From positions 1 through 18,471 of the forward strand of contig USJW01000105.1 in NCBI GenBank assembly GCA_900555045.1: DNA of 18,471 nt. Direction: 5' to 3'. The notes below the pieces were generated by a model, which was not told the DNA's origin, did no database searches, and saw only the letters and a program-made list of their open reading frames with translations. Each line of letters starts with the position of its first letter. The first letter of the stretch is position 1. Shown one piece after another: positions 6,529 to 13,855 of this stretch. The position numbers were made by a program, and so were the translations under genes. Source of the DNA: an uncultured Clostridium sp. Its GTDB lineage: Bacteria > Bacillota > Clostridia > Lachnospirales > Lachnospiraceae.

Positions 6529-7509
6529 ATGAGAGATTCATTTGGAAGAGAGATCGACTATATGCGGATTTCCATCACGGACCGCTGCAACCTGCGGTGC
6601 CGCTACTGCATGCCCGAGGGCGTGGAGTGGCTGCCCATGGAGGACATTCTCACCTACGAGGAGATTGAGCGGATCTGCATGGAGGCGGTGAAGCTGGGGA
6701 TCCGCCACATCAAGGTGACCGGCGGGGAGCCGCTCGTGCGAAAGGGCTGTCCGCAGCTCATCGGCCGTTTGCGGGCGATCCCCGGCATCGAGGCCGTGAC
6801 GATCACCACGAACGGGATTCTGCTGGAGCGGTATCTGGAGGATTTGAAGAGGGCCGGGGTGGACGGGATCAATGTGAGCCTGGACACGCTGGACCGGGAC
6901 AAGTACCGGGAGCTGACCGGCTTTGACTGTCTTAGCGAGGTGCTCTCAGGGATCCGCGCGGCGGTGGACGCGGGGCTCAAGGTGAAGGTGAACGCGGTGT
7001 CGCTGGACTGCGGGGCCGGGGAGAACGGCGCCTACGGCTGGCAGGCGCTGACGGAGCTGGCGCGGGAGCTGCCGGTGGACGTGCGGTTTATCGAGATGAT
7101 GCCTATCGGCCATGGAAAGCAGTTTGAGACGGTGGATCACAAGCAGCTTTTGGCGCAGATGTACGAGGTCTACCCGGACATGGAGCCGGATGAGCGCAGC
7201 CATGGCTTCGGCCCGGCGGTGTACTACCGTGTCCCGGGCTTTCAGGGCAGTCTGGGGTTGATCAGCGCCATTCACGGGAAATTCTGCGGGGCCTGCAACC
7301 GGGTGCGCCTGACCAGCACCGGGTATTTGAAGACCTGCCTCTGCTACGAGGACGGGGTGGATTTGAGGCCGCTTCTGCGGGAGGCCGCGGAGGACGAGGC
7401 GCTCTGCATGGTGATGGAGCGGGCAATCTACGGGAAGCCGTCGGCCCACTGCTTCGAGGAGCCGGATAAGATTACGGAAGCACACAACATGAGCAGTATT
7501 GGAGGATGA
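6529..7509 (+). CDS. moaA: GTP 3',8-cyclase MoaA (radical SAM)
   Basis: A 326-residue radical SAM enzyme that cyclises GTP to 3',8-cyclo-GTP, the first committed step of molybdenum-cofactor synthesis. The SAM-cluster cysteines are CNLRCRYC (Cys20, Cys24, Cys27), followed by GGEPL. The second 4Fe-4S cluster has the MoaA-specific C-x2-C-x13-C spacing (Cys253, Cys256, Cys270). The protein ends in Gly-Gly, the activator tail required in MoaA. The start at 6529 gives an N-terminus (MRDSFGREIDYMRISITDRC) typical of the family; the open frame extends upstream into moaC but only as a shadow. A weak CAGGGA precedes the ATG, 5 bases after the moaC stop, so translation is probably coupled. Confidence 0.97.
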   Translation: MRDSFGREIDYMRISITDRCNLRCRYCMPEGVEWLPMEDILTYEEIERICMEAVKLGIRHIKVTGGEPLVRKGCPQLIGRLRAIPGIEAVTITTNGILLERYLEDLKRAGVDGINVSLDTLDRDKYRELTGFDCLSEVLSGIRAAVDAGLKVKVNAVSLDCGAGENGAYGWQALTELARELPVDVRFIEMMPIGHGKQFETVDHKQLLAQMYEVYPDMEPDERSHGFGPAVYYRVPGFQGSLGLISAIHGKFCGACNRVRLTSTGYLKTCLCYEDGVDLRPLLREAAEDEALCMVMERAIYGKPSAHCFEEPDKITEAHNMSSIGG

Positions 7510-7515
7510 ACGGAA

Positions 7516-8499
7516 ATGGAAATAAATGGAACTAACAGCGCGCAGACACAGGAGCTGAGCCTTCAGGGGGTCGTGCGGGCGATCTGTATCAGCGACCGCC
7601 GGGGGATCGAGAAGCACTCGGTGGAGGAAGCACACTTTATCCCGGATTTCGGCATCGAGGGCGACGCCCATGCGGGCAACTGGCACCGCCAGGTGAGCTT
7701 ACTGTCCTACGACCGGGTGAAAGCGTTCAACGAGCGGGGAGCCGGGGTGATCGACGGAGCCTTCGGGGAAAACCTGGTGGTGGAGGGTCTGGACTTCCGG
7801 AACCTGCCGGTGGGAACCCGCCTGTATGCCGGGACGGTGGAGCTGGAGATGACTCAGATCGGCAAGGAGTGCCACAGCCACTGCGCGATCTTCAAGCGCA
7901 TGGGCGAGTGCATCATGCCCACCCAGGGCGTGTTTGCGCAGGTGCTCAAGGAGGGGATTATCCGCCCCGGGGACGAGATGAAAGCGGTCCTTCCGGCGGC
8001 GGACCGCCCCTTCACGGCGGCGGTGATCACCCTCAGCGACAAGGGCTTTAAGGGCGAGCGCGAGGACGAGAGCGGCCCGGCCGCCAAGGCCATGCTGGAG
8101 GAGGCGGGTTACCGGGTGGTGGAGCTTCTGCTGTTGCCCGACGAGCCGGAGCAGTTAAAGCGCCAGCTGATCCGCCTGGCCGACGGCCGCCAGGTGGATC
8201 TGGTGCTCACCAGCGGCGGGACCGGCTTCTCCCTTCGGGATCAGACGCCGGAGGCCACGCTGGCCGTGGCGGACCGCAACGCGCCGGGGATCGCGGAGGC
8301 CATCCGCAATGAGTCCGCGAAGATCACAAAGCGCGCGATGCTCAGCCGTGGGGTGTCCGTGATCCGGAAAGGGACGCTGATCGTCAACCTGCCGGGGAGC
8401 CCGAAGGCGGTGAGAGAGAGCCTTGGCTTTATCCTAGATACGTTGGAGCACGGGCTCAAGGTGCTGCGCGGAAGCGTCTCGGAGTGCGCGAGACAGTAG
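7516..8499 (+). CDS. MOSC domain - MogA/MoaB fusion protein
   Basis: A 327-residue two-domain protein. Residues ~16-160 form a MOSC domain (beta-barrel found in cofactor sulfurase C-termini and YiiM-type proteins), with FGENLVVEGL and the Cys-containing GKECHSHCAIFKRMGEC (Cys119, Cys123, Cys132). Residues ~166-320 form a MogA/MoaB-type molybdopterin adenylyltransferase, with ITLSDKGFKGEREDESGPA, LTSGGTGFSLRDQTPEATLAVAD (split here over 231-253) and NLPGSPKAV (291-299). MogA adenylylates molybdopterin before metal insertion. The MOSC half may handle the sulfur ligand or bind the finished cofactor (inference). The gene starts 6 bases after moaA and is the last of this operon. No T-tailed hairpin is seen directly after it. 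Confidence 0.9.
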   Translation: MEINGTNSAQTQELSLQGVVRAICISDRRGIEKHSVEEAHFIPDFGIEGDAHAGNWHRQVSLLSYDRVKAFNERGAGVIDGAFGENLVVEGLDFRNLPVGTRLYAGTVELEMTQIGKECHSHCAIFKRMGECIMPTQGVFAQVLKEGIIRPGDEMKAVLPAADRPFTAAVITLSDKGFKGEREDESGPAAKAMLEEAGYRVVELLLLPDEPEQLKRQLIRLADGRQVDLVLTSGGTGFSLRDQTPEATLAVADRNAPGIAEAIRNESAKITKRAMLSRGVSVIRKGTLIVNLPGSPKAVRESLGFILDTLEHGLKVLRGSVSECARQ

Positions 8500-8607
8500 C
8501 GATACGGGCAGGGAGCGAATGCAGAGTGACGCACTGGGCGCTGTGAAGTTTGAAATGGGACAGAATGCGCGGCGTTATGTGGTGTGGTGCGAGGATGACT
8601 GGGCGGT

Positions 8608-8659
8608 GGGGAGCGGGAACGCTGGCGCTGGGAACGGATTTTGCGGGGAGCGGGAACGC
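8608..8659 (+). repeat. 15-base direct repeat, two copies
   Basis: GGGGAGCGGGAACGC occurs exactly at 8608-8622 and 8645-8659, starts 37 bases apart, with a partial third copy (GCTGGGAACG) between. It lies in the presumed leader or spacer ahead of modA. Confidence 0.7.
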
Positions 8660-8780
8660 AGCCTGCTGCCCACCCTGCCATCACTTATCCTCTTGTCACC
8701 CCTTCTCCGTTATAGAGAGAGTATAGGGGGATTAGAAGGGGGATTATAGGGGTAGGTGCTATAAAAAACTGGAATATTTG

Positions 8781-8816
8781 CGCCTGCGTTATTCTTGTGT
8801 GAGGATAACGCAGGCG
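8781..8816. promoter_or_regulatory. ModE-like operator of the modABC operon within a 36-base palindrome
   Basis: Perfect 12-base inverted arms CGCCTGCGTTAT (8781-8792) and ATAACGCAGGCG (8805-8816) with a 12-base loop. The inner part, 8787-8810, is CGTTAT-N12-ATAACG, the same 24-base architecture as the moa operator, and the left side shares CGTTATTC. It lies 53 bases ahead of the modA ATG. The outer CGCCTG/CAGGCG extension could let the transcript fold as a hairpin, but no T-run follows, so an operator is preferred over a terminator. Confidence 0.75.
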
Positions 8817-8868
8817 GTGGATAGATATAGCAGACAAAGCATTGGCGGTTAAAAGGAGAGAAGAGACG

Positions 8869-9807
8869 ATGAAAAAAAGCTTGACGATGATTCTTGCAGT
8901 TGTGGCAGCGGCGGCGGTGATGGCTGGATGCTCGGGTGGGGGCAAGGAGACCACGGCGGCACAGGCTGCGGTGGCGCAGACCGCGGGTGATGCGGCCGGG
9001 GCGGACACCACCGCGGCAGCAGAATCTGCGGCTGGGGCGGACACCACCGCGGCCCCAGAATCCGCAGCCGGTGCGGGCATTACCGCGGAGCAATCCACCC
9101 CCACAGAGCAAACCGAGCTTCTCGTCGCGGCCGCGGCCAGCCTCAAGAACGCCTACGAGGAGGAGCTGATCCCCATGTTTGAGGCGCAAACCCCTGGTGT
9201 CACCGTGAAGGGGACCTACGACAGCTCGGGCAAGCTCCAGACGCAGATCGAGGAGGGGATGGAGGCGGACGTGTTCATGTCCGCCGCGCCCAAGCAGATG
9301 AACGCCCTGGACGAGGAGGGGATGATCGCCAGCGATACGGTCACGAATCTCCTGGAGAATAAGATCGTGCTGATTGTCCCGTCGGACAGCAAGGAGGAGT
9401 TCGCGAGATTCGAGGACATCGGGGACGCCGCCTCCATCGCGCTGGGGGACCCGGCCAGCGTTCCCGTGGGCCAGTATTCCCAGGAGGCATTGACGAACCT
9501 GGGAATCTGGGATAAAATTCAGGATAAGGTGAGCTTCGGCACGAACGTGACGGAGGTCTTAAACCAGGTGGCGGCCGCCAGCGCGGACGCGGGCATCGTG
9601 TACGCCACGGACGCCTACAGCATGGCGGACCAGGTGAAGATTGTGGCCGAGGCGCCGGAGGGCAGCCTGAAAAAGAAGGTGATCTACCCGGTGGCGGTGG
9701 TAAAGGGCACGGCCCATGAGGGTGAGGCCAGGGCCTTTGTGGACTTTCTTCAGACGGACGAGGCCATGAAGGTGTTTGAGAGCTACGGCTTCTCCAGAGG
9801 AAATTAA
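8869..9807 (+). CDS. modA: Molybdate ABC transporter, substrate-binding lipoprotein ModA
   Basis: A 312-residue extracytoplasmic molybdate (or tungstate) binding protein anchored as a lipoprotein. The signal peptide is MKKSLTMILAVVAAAAVMAG with the lipobox ending at Cys21. Next comes a low-complexity Ala/Thr/Asp linker (about 22-82) containing 12-residue repeats. The binding domain starts near residue 84 with the ModA signature VAAAASLKNAY, then SSGKLQTQIEEGMEADVFMSA, GDPASVPVGQYSQEAL and DAGIVYATDAY, covering the oxyanion-contact Ser residues. The start at 8869 is chosen because AAAGGAGAGAAGAGACG precedes it and it gives a proper signal peptide. First gene of modABC; modB follows after 29 bases. 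A ModE-like box lies 53 bases upstream, so regulation by molybdenum status is likely. Confidence 0.95.
   Translation: MKKSLTMILAVVAAAAVMAGCSGGGKETTAAQAAVAQTAGDAAGADTTAAAESAAGADTTAAPESAAGAGITAEQSTPTEQTELLVAAAASLKNAYEEELIPMFEAQTPGVTVKGTYDSSGKLQTQIEEGMEADVFMSAAPKQMNALDEEGMIASDTVTNLLENKIVLIVPSDSKEEFARFEDIGDAASIALGDPASVPVGQYSQEALTNLGIWDKIQDKVSFGTNVTEVLNQVAAASADAGIVYATDAYSMADQVKIVAEAPEGSLKKKVIYPVAVVKGTAHEGEARAFVDFLQTDEAMKVFESYGFSRGN
8992..9099 (+). repeat. 36-base tandem repeat in the modA linker (about 3 copies)
   Basis: Units begin at 8992, 9028 and 9064, each starting GCGGCYGGGGCGGAC or a diverged form. The first two are close to identical; the third is diverged. It encodes 12-residue units of the form SAAGADTTAA(P/A)E in the ModA linker (residues 42-77). 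The period is a multiple of three, so copy-number change would keep the frame. Confidence 0.8.
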
Positions 9808-9836
9808 AAAACAGTACGGGAAATAGAGGGGAAAAC

Positions 9837-10508
9837 ATGGACTGGTCACCGATCCTGATCTCGATGCGGACAGCCTCGCTGTCCATATTGATCACATTCT
9901 TTTTGGGAATATTTGCGGCCTGGGGAGTGATCCGGCTGAAAAGTGAAAAGCTGAAGCTTCTGTGGGACGCCATCCTGACGCTGCCGCTGGTTCTGCCGCC
10001 CACGGTGGCCGGCTTTTTCCTGCTGTACATTTTCGGCGTGAAGCGCCCGGTGGGGAAGTTTTTCCTGGACTTCTTCAGCGTCAAGATCGCGTTCTCCTGG
10101 GGCGCCACCGTCCTGGCGGCGGTGGTGATGTCCTTCCCGCTCATGTACCGCTCCGCCAGGGGCGCCTTCGAGCAGGTGGATGAGAACCTGTCCGCCGCGG
10201 CCAGGACCCTGGGCATGAGCGAGTGGTGCATCTTCCGAAAGGTGCTCTTTGCCAACGCGCTGCCCGGCATCGTCAGCGGCGGCGTGCTGGCCTTCGCGAG
10301 GGGGTTGGGCGAGTTCGGCGCTACCGCCATGATCGCGGGGAACATCGCGGGCAAGACCCGCACGCTGCCCATGGCGGTCTACTCGGAGGTGGCGGCGGGA
10401 AATATGGACAGCGCTTACCGCTATGTGGCGGTGATCGTGGTGATCGCCTTCCTGTCCGTGATCCTGATGAACTGGGCCGGGCTGCGGGCGGAAAAGAAGA
10501 AAAGGTGA
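9837..10508 (+). CDS. modB: Molybdate ABC transporter permease ModB
   Basis: A 223-residue inner-membrane permease of the molybdate/tungstate importer. It has about five membrane segments (near 12-35, 45-70, 80-105, 145-165 and 195-215). The EAA-type loop that docks the ATPase is visible as AARTLGMSEWCIFRKVLFANALPG (split: AARTLGMSEW, then CIFRKVLFANALPG), followed by the family motif GEFGATAMIAGN. LVLPPTVAGFFLL near residues 50-62 is typical of ModB/CysTW permeases. The ATG follows AGAGGGGAAAAC, and modC begins 8 bases after the stop. Confidence 0.95.
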   Translation: MDWSPILISMRTASLSILITFFLGIFAAWGVIRLKSEKLKLLWDAILTLPLVLPPTVAGFFLLYIFGVKRPVGKFFLDFFSVKIAFSWGATVLAAVVMSFPLMYRSARGAFEQVDENLSAAARTLGMSEWCIFRKVLFANALPGIVSGGVLAFARGLGEFGATAMIAGNIAGKTRTLPMAVYSEVAAGNMDSAYRYVAVIVVIAFLSVILMNWAGLRAEKKKR

Positions 10509-10516
10509 GGCGAGCT

Positions 10517-11656
10517 ATGGCGATAGAGTCGGAACACAAGCCCCGTTTGGGGGTGGAGATCAAGAAAAAGCTGCGGGGCTTTGATTTGGAGATTGCCTTC
10601 GAGGCCGGGGTGGGCTGCCTGGGGATCCTGGGGCCCTCCGGCTGCGGGAAGAGCATGACCTTAAAGTCCATCGCGGGAATCGTGACCCCGGACTCCGGCC
10701 GGATTGCCCTCCAGTACGCCATGGGGGAGGCCGCCGGGGGACGGGTGCTGTACGATTCGTCCCTGAAGATGAATTTGAGGCCCCAGGAGCGCCGGGTAGG
10801 CTACCTGTTCCAGAACTACGCCCTGTTCCCCAACATGACGGTGGAGGAGAACATCATGGCCGGGCTGGGGACAAAGCAGTATAAGGGCGGCATGACCACG
10901 GAGCAAAAGCGGACCGTGGCCTGGAACATGATGAAGCGGTTCTGCCTGGACGGCCTTGGGAAGCGCTATCCCAGCCAGCTCTCCGGGGGCCAGCAGCAGC
11001 GGGTGGCGCTGGCGCGGATCCTGGCCTACGAGCCGGAGGTGCTGCTGCTAGACGAGCCGTTCTCCGCCATGGACACCTACCTGCGGGAGGGTCTGCGGCT
11101 GGAGCTTCAGAAGGTGATGGCCGGGTACGGCGGGGTGGCCGTGATGGTGACCCACGACCGGGACGAGGCCTACCAGCTCTGCGAGAATTTGCTCCTCATG
11201 GACCGGGGAAAGCTTCTGGCCTCCGGGCGCACCAGGGATCTGTTCCAGAACCCGGTGACCTGCAAGGCCGCGCGGCTGACCGGCTGCAAGAATATCTCCC
11301 GGATCCAGCGGATCGGGGAGCGGCGGGTCCGCGCCGTCGACTGGGGCGGCCTGGAGCTCGAGACGGCGAAGCCCGTGCCGGGGACAGCCACCGCCGTGGG
11401 GATCCGCGCCCACGATTTCGAGCCGCTAAGCGCCTCACAGGCCGAGGAGCTTAAGGGGACGGCGGGGGCAAACCTGATCCCGGTGGGCACGCCGGACATC
11501 TCGGAGATGCCCTTTGAGTGGTATATCACGCTGGACTGCGGGCTCTGGTGGAAAAAGGAAAAGACCATACACACCCACGAGACGGCGGGGCTTGTGCCGG
11601 AGTGGCTCCGGGTGGAGCCGGAGGCGCTGCTCCTGTTGTCCGGGGAGCTCACATAG
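10517..11656 (+). CDS. modC: Molybdate ABC transporter ATP-binding protein ModC
   Basis: A 379-residue ATPase that powers the ModAB importer at the cytoplasmic face. Walker A GPSGCGKS (39-46), Q-loop LFQNYALFPNMTVEENI, signature LSGGQQQRVALARIL (from 155), Walker B VLLLDEPFSAMD, and switch His in MVTHDRDEAY. The C-terminal ~125 residues take the place of the Mop/TOBE molybdate-sensing region but are diverged, with motifs such as GIRAHDFEPLS and EWYITLDCG. That divergence is in line with clostridial ModC proteins I recall but was not checked. The start at 10517 is set by GGTGAGGCGAGCT just ahead, 8 bases after modB; the frame continues further upstream only as overlap with modB. The next gene starts 30 bases downstream, with no terminator between. 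Confidence 0.95.
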   Translation: MAIESEHKPRLGVEIKKKLRGFDLEIAFEAGVGCLGILGPSGCGKSMTLKSIAGIVTPDSGRIALQYAMGEAAGGRVLYDSSLKMNLRPQERRVGYLFQNYALFPNMTVEENIMAGLGTKQYKGGMTTEQKRTVAWNMMKRFCLDGLGKRYPSQLSGGQQQRVALARILAYEPEVLLLDEPFSAMDTYLREGLRLELQKVMAGYGGVAVMVTHDRDEAYQLCENLLLMDRGKLLASGRTRDLFQNPVTCKAARLTGCKNISRIQRIGERRVRAVDWGGLELETAKPVPGTATAVGIRAHDFEPLSASQAEELKGTAGANLIPVGTPDISEMPFEWYITLDCGLWWKKEKTIHTHETAGLVPEWLRVEPEALLLLSGELT

Positions 11657-11686
11657 ACAGACAAGAAGAAATCAGGAGGAGGAGAC

Positions 11687-12625
11687 ATGCGCACAGGAGC
11701 GGTTATTGTGGCGGCCGGGCACAAAAGCCCCGTCGCGTTCCGGCCCATGCTGCCGGTGGGGGACACCACGGTGATCCGCCGGATTATCATCACCCTGCAG
11801 CAGGCGGGGGTGGACCCGGTGGTGGTGATCACGGGAAGGCTGGGGGATGAGCTGGAGAAGCACATCTCCAAGCTGCGGGTGATCTGCCTGCGAAACGAGC
11901 AGTACGAGAACACGCAGATGTATGACAGCATCTGCCAGGGGCTTGCGTACCTGGACGGGCTGTGCGACCGCGCGCTGGTGCTGCCGGCCAAGTATCCGCT
12001 TTTGCTGCCGCAGACGGTCAGCACGCTCCTCGCCAGCAGCGCCCCCGCGGCCTGCCCGGTGTACGGGGGAAGGCGCGGCCACCCGGTGCTAATCGGCGCA
12101 GATCTGATTCCTAAGCTTCTGGCGTACGACGGCCCCAGGGGCCTTCGGGGGGCGCTGCGCCAGCCGGAGGTGGATGCGCTGATGGACGAGATTCCGGTGG
12201 AGGACGAGGGAATCCTCTGGCCGGTGGAGGGGGACGATCCCGATCTGGAGCCCCTTTTGGGGAGGGAGCAGATTCCCATACACCCAAAGGTGCAGCTTTC
12301 CCTGGCGCGGGAGGAGGAATTCTTCGACCCGGCCATGGCCCAGTTCCTGATGGTGACGGATCACACCGGCTCCATGCAGACGGCCTGCCGCCAGATGCAC
12401 ATGTCCTACACCAAGGGCTGGAAGATGTTAAAGGAGGCGGAAAAGCAGATGGGCTATCCGCTTTTAATCAGCCAGTCCGGCGGGGCGGAGGGCGGCTCGT
12501 CCAGGCTTTCGGACCAGGCGGCGCAGTTTTTAGACCGATATCTACAGATGGAGAAGGAGCTGAACGAGACGGCCAGGCGCCTTTATCAAAAATATTTTTC
12601 AGAGGAAAACGAGGAACAGCGATGA
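11687..12625 (+). CDS. MobA/MocA-like nucleotidyltransferase domain fused to a ModE-type HTH (putative molybdenum regulator)
   Basis: 312 residues. The N-terminal half (1-~200) has the Rossmann-like NTP-transferase fold of MobA/MocA: GAVIVAAG at the start, NEQYENTQMYDSICQGL, and RGHPVLIGADL (130-140). Catalytic features look degraded: the LAAGxSxRMGxxK signature reads AAGHKSPVAFRPML, the metal-binding Asp of the G-D-x-P motif is Lys102 (AKYP, 101-104), and the usual DIDTPEDL end is absent. Residues 212-~292 form a ModE N-terminal winged helix: DHTGSMQTACRQMHMSYTKG, then WKMLKEAEKQMGYPLL and SGGAEGGSSRLS (split). ModE represses mod genes when molybdate is abundant. The fusion suggests a DNA-binding sensor of nucleotide or cofactor intermediate; catalysis is doubtful. 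RBS AGGAGGAGGAGAC. Its stop overlaps the xdhC start (ATGA). Likely targets are the boxes at 4889 and 8787. Confidence 0.85.
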   Translation: MRTGAVIVAAGHKSPVAFRPMLPVGDTTVIRRIIITLQQAGVDPVVVITGRLGDELEKHISKLRVICLRNEQYENTQMYDSICQGLAYLDGLCDRALVLPAKYPLLLPQTVSTLLASSAPAACPVYGGRRGHPVLIGADLIPKLLAYDGPRGLRGALRQPEVDALMDEIPVEDEGILWPVEGDDPDLEPLLGREQIPIHPKVQLSLAREEEFFDPAMAQFLMVTDHTGSMQTACRQMHMSYTKGWKMLKEAEKQMGYPLLISQSGGAEGGSSRLSDQAAQFLDRYLQMEKELNETARRLYQKYFSEENEEQR

Positions 12626-13689
12626 GAAGGTTATTTGAGGAATTGACGGAGGCATTAAAACGGGGGGAGAGCGCGGTGCTGGTGACCATCATCGCCAGCT
12701 CCGGCTCCACACCCAGGGGCGCCGGATCCCGGATGCTGGTGATGGAGGACGGGAGGAACCTGGGGACCGTCGGCGGCGGGGCCGTGGAGTACCAGGCCCA
12801 GTGCACCGCCCGCGAGGTGCTGGCCCAGGGGCTCTCCTGCGTCAGGGGATTTACCCTGACCCGCAATCAGGTGGCGGACATCGGCATGGTCTGCGGGGGC
12901 AACGTTGTGGTTTACTTCCAGTATATCAGTCCCGGGGACGGGGAGACCGCCGCGTTCTGCGACCAGGTGCTTGAGGCCCTGTCTCGGGACGAGGACAGCT
13001 GGCTGATCTTAGACATCACGGAGGAGACGGCCTGGTCCATGGGACTCTACTGCGCCGGGAGCGGCCTTTTGGGGACCCTCGAAAAAAACCAGGAGGCGGG
13101 GAAGGAGAAGCTTGCGGAGGCGCTGGCTCCCCACCTGGGCGTCGGGGCGGCGCAGGCGGAGGTGCTGGGGCGCCGCTATTACTGCGAGCCGCTCGTTCAG
13201 GCCGGGACCGTGTACATCTTCGGCGGCGGCCATGTGGCCCAGGAGCTGGTGCCTGCGCTGGCCCACGTGGGATTCCGCTGTGTGGTCTTCGACGACCGTG
13301 AGGAGTTTGCAAACCCGCAGGTGTTCCCCCAGGCGGCCGAGACCATCGTGGGCGATCTGGAGCACATCGGGGACCGCGTTTTGGTCCGTCCCCAGGACTA
13401 CGTGTGCGTGATGACCAGGGGCCATCAGTTCGACTACTACGTGCAGCGCCAGGTCATGGAGATGAAGCCCCACTACATCGGCATCATGGGCAGCCGCAAC
13501 AAGATCCGGGTGGTCACGGAGAAGCTGCTTGCGGACGGCTTTACCCGGGAGGAGATCGAGCGCTGCCACATGCCCATCGGCACGGCCATCGGCGCGGAGA
13601 CCCCGGCGGAGATCGCCGTCAGCATCGCGGGCGAGCTGATCCTTGAGCGGGCGAAGCGCGAGGGGAGAAGCAAAGTGTTAAAGAAATAA
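12622..13689 (+). CDS. xdhC: XdhC/CoxF family molybdenum-hydroxylase maturation protein
   Basis: A 355-residue XdhC-family protein. In characterised members it binds molybdenum cofactor, promotes its sulfuration and delivers it to xanthine dehydrogenase-type enzymes. The N-terminal XdhC/CoxI domain shows SSGSTPRGAGSRMLV (31-45), GTVGGGAVEYQ, and IGMVCGGNV with the conserved Cys-Gly-Gly. The C-terminal Rossmann domain starts around residue 195 with VYIFGGGHVAQELVPAL, then VVFDDREEFANP, RGHQFDYYVQRQVM and YIGIMGSRNKI. Full length for the family. The ATG overlaps the preceding stop by 4 bases, so translation is coupled. No hydroxylase genes are in the window, but this gene implies the organism has one. 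A strong terminator begins at its stop. Confidence 0.93.
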   Translation: MRRLFEELTEALKRGESAVLVTIIASSGSTPRGAGSRMLVMEDGRNLGTVGGGAVEYQAQCTAREVLAQGLSCVRGFTLTRNQVADIGMVCGGNVVVYFQYISPGDGETAAFCDQVLEALSRDEDSWLILDITEETAWSMGLYCAGSGLLGTLEKNQEAGKEKLAEALAPHLGVGAAQAEVLGRRYYCEPLVQAGTVYIFGGGHVAQELVPALAHVGFRCVVFDDREEFANPQVFPQAAETIVGDLEHIGDRVLVRPQDYVCVMTRGHQFDYYVQRQVMEMKPHYIGIMGSRNKIRVVTEKLLADGFTREEIERCHMPIGTAIGAETPAEIAVSIAGELILERAKREGRSKVLKK

Positions 13690-13721
13690 CAAAAACTTTT
13701 AGGCAACCTAAAAGTTTTTGT
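13689..13721 (+). terminator. Rho-independent terminator of the mod operon
   Basis: Perfect 15-base arms ACAAAAACTTTTAGG (13689-13703) and CCTAAAAGTTTTTGT (13707-13721) with a three-base loop. The right arm itself supplies the T-run. The A/T symmetry would allow action on both strands. Confidence 0.9.
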
Positions 13722-13775
13722 ATAACCTGCGGAAAAAATGACTTTTTTTGCGCGAAAGATTGGATGTTTAGCGGA

Positions 13776-13804
13776 TTGCCATTTCCCGCCCGGTCTCATA
13801 TAAT
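13776..13804 (+). promoter_or_regulatory. Strong promoter of the small-peptide gene
   Basis: -35 TTGCCA (13776-13781), a 17-base spacer, and a perfect TATAAT (13799-13804). This is the closest to consensus of any promoter in the window, and it drives only an 84-base gene. Confidence 0.75.
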
Positions 13805-13855
13805 AATCTCACAGAAAGACAAATGGATTGCAAAAGGCAGAAAGAAGGGATTGAG

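Larger units (their letters stand above)
8500..8868 (+). other. 370-base intergenic region between the moa and mod operons
   Basis: No convincing gene. A 76-codon open frame at 8519-8749 has biased, low-complexity composition and no clear ribosome binding site. Contents: a 15-base direct repeat GGGGAGCGGGAACGC at 8608-8622 and 8645-8659; a GC-rich segment (about 8600-8680) able to fold on itself; a G-run block with AGGGGGATTA repeated at 8725-8734 and 8737-8746 plus GGGG at 8749-8752; a possible -10 TATAAA at 8760-8765 without a good -35; and the ModE-like palindrome at 8781-8816. I could not match the Moco riboswitch fold by eye. A plain terminator for the moa operon is not seen. Confidence 0.6.

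Noticed and set aside
8573..8578. A CGTTAT half-site upstream of modA
   Set aside because: The sequence 12 bases later is GAGGAT, not ATAACG, so there is no inverted partner.
8519..8749. A 76-codon frame between the moa and mod operons
   Set aside because: No clear ribosome binding site, repeat-driven composition and it runs into the G-run block; no family resemblance.
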